A stretch of DNA of 64,000 nt from an uncultured Clostridia bacterium. GTDB taxonomy: Bacteria; Bacillota; Clostridia; Oscillospirales; CAG-272. Position numbers and translations under genes: made by a program. Every line of letters begins with the position of its first letter. Position 1 is the stretch's first letter. The notes beneath the pieces were generated by a model. The model made no database searches. It was not told the DNA's origin and saw nothing but the letters and a program-made list of their open reading frames with translations. Below are positions 63,534 to 64,000 of the stretch, one piece after another. The stretch lies in assembly GCA_937884385.1 (NCBI GenBank), contig CALGCW010000123.1:1-64000 (forward strand), read 5' to 3'.

Positions 63534-64000
63534 CTATTTGATAATTTTTCCGAGGAATTCTTTAAGACGCGGATGCTCGGGTGAGCCGAATATTTCATCG
63601 GGTGTTCCGTCCGCTTCTATCCTGCCCTCGTTCATAAATAACACTCTGCTTGCGACCTCGCGCGCAAATTCCATCTCGTGCGTGACAATGACCATCGTCA
63701 GCCTTTCTTCGGCAAGCTCTCTCATAAGATCAAGAACCTCACCGACCATCTCGGGGTCGAGTGCGCTGGTGGGCTCATCAAAAAGAACTACCTTAGGCTC
63801 CATCGCAAGAGCCCTTACGATGGCTATCCTCTGCTTTTGACCGCCGGAAAGAGTCGAAGGATATGCATTCGCCTTTCCCTCAAGTCCTATCCTTTTAAGC
63901 AGCTCCATAGCCCTTGCATTGAAATGCGCCTCGATCTCCTTTTTACTCATTCCCCCTTTTTTCATCTTCTTTCCGTGAATGTGAATGGGAGCAAGAGTAA
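63534..64000 (-). CDS. glnQ: Polar amino acid ABC transporter ATP-binding protein, C-terminal part (truncated by window)
   Basis: About 154 codons of a PAAT-family ATPase are present and the frame stays open to the window edge, beginning TLAPIHIHGKKM. The signature LSGGQKQRIAIVRALA, Walker B VVLFDEPTSALDPEMV and switch His in VTHEMEFAREVA match GlnQ/ArtM-type ATPases, as does the C-terminal SPEHPRLKEFLGKI. Walker A lies off the window. The substrate is an amino acid by family, unspecified. A gene-internal ATG at 63965 is not the real start. Confidence 0.93.
   Translation of the reverse strand, partial: TLAPIHIHGKKMKKGGMSKKEIEAHFNARAMELLKRIGLEGKANAYPSTLSGGQKQRIAIVRALAMEPKVVLFDEPTSALDPEMVGEVLDLMRELAEERLTMVIVTHEMEFAREVASRVLFMNEGRIEADGTPDEIFGSPEHPRLKEFLGKIIK

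Noticed and set aside
63395..63598. 68-codon N-terminal extension of the dCMP deaminase
   Set aside because: It covers the promoter region and is AT-rich and hydrophobic; the ATG at 63394 has a clear ribosome binding site and matches the family start.
1..64000. CRISPR arrays, transposases, integrases, rRNA and tRNA genes
   Set aside because: I looked for regularly spaced repeats, IS-like inverted ends, recombinase motifs and tRNA-like cloverleaf signatures with CCA ends and saw none; a tRNA scan would be needed to exclude a missed tRNA.

Overview
The window reads as chromosomal DNA of a low-to-moderate-GC Gram-positive anaerobe of the class Clostridia, probably a gut or rumen, Oscillospirales-like pectin degrader. 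The evidence is the Clostridia-type gene clusters (scpA-scpB-DUF2953-ytfJ-dacF-rluB; murB-whiA-dnaE; large SRP RNA-dnaX-ybaB-recR; comEB-rimI-tsaD; rex-dnaD-dnaI), endospore-linked genes (ytfJ/gerW, whiA, dacF, a SpoIID-like protein, a pdaA-like deacetylase), strong AGGAGG-type ribosome binding sites and sigma-A promoters. There is no rRNA, recognisable tRNA, CRISPR array, transposase or prophage.

1-22.1 kb is a pectin/galacturonate region. It opens with the tail of a sugar-binding lipoprotein. Four unrecognised four-helix membrane proteins follow, grouped around a MalK/UgpC-type ABC ATPase. Next come an exo-polygalacturonase-type GH28, an unsaturated-galacturonyl GH105 hydrolase and a xylose-isomerase-like TIM-barrel enzyme, all without signal peptides, and a second MalK-type ATPase. 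Facing them is the overlapping uxaB-uxaA-uxaC operon (galacturonate to 2-keto-3-deoxygluconate), divergent from an AraC regulator and an AEC transporter. A 1361-residue secreted PL9 pectate lyase follows, then an isolated trpB, then kduI-kduD, which bring unsaturated uronates to the same 2-keto-3-deoxygluconate. The inferred flow is: extracellular PL9 cleavage, ABC import of oligogalacturonides, intracellular GH105/GH28 trimming, then the Uxa and Kdu branches. The kinase and aldolase for the last steps are not in the window.

22.4-30.6 kb is a forward housekeeping block: lon, engB, an M50 protease, scpA, scpB, DUF2953, ytfJ, dacF, rluB. 30.6-38 kb runs in reverse: a leucine-rich-repeat lipoprotein, dnaE, whiA, murB and a HAD phosphatase. 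38.1-45.3 kb runs forward: coaE, a lytic transglycosylase, an M18 aminopeptidase, prfA, sua5/tsaC, a ParC-type topoisomerase subunit without its partner, and a 51-residue membrane peptide. A pdaA-like deacetylase faces it. 46.3-49.3 kb holds a CmpB-type membrane protein, then a CDP-alcohol phosphatidyltransferase and a two-component system.

49.5-52.5 kb (reverse) is recR, ybaB, dnaX and the SRP RNA. 52.6-57.4 kb (forward) is a three-gene set with a SpoIID-like domain and peptidoglycan-binding repeats, then a ClpC-like ATPase with a shortened linker. 57.4-64 kb is mostly reverse: prmC, a small acidic Cys-rich membrane protein (forward), dnaI-like and dnaD-like genes under rex, tsaD, rimI, comEB and the C-terminal part of a GlnQ-type ATPase at the window edge. 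A cluster of DnaA-box-like 9-mers lies in front of the rex-dnaD-dnaI operon.

The most notable items are the membrane-protein cassette at 660-4011, the DnaA-box cluster at 61340-61428, the hairpin that buries the dacF ribosome binding site at 28694-28738, the palindrome at 46916-46939, and the orphan trpB and parC genes. All assignments rest on reading motifs and context; no database search was run.
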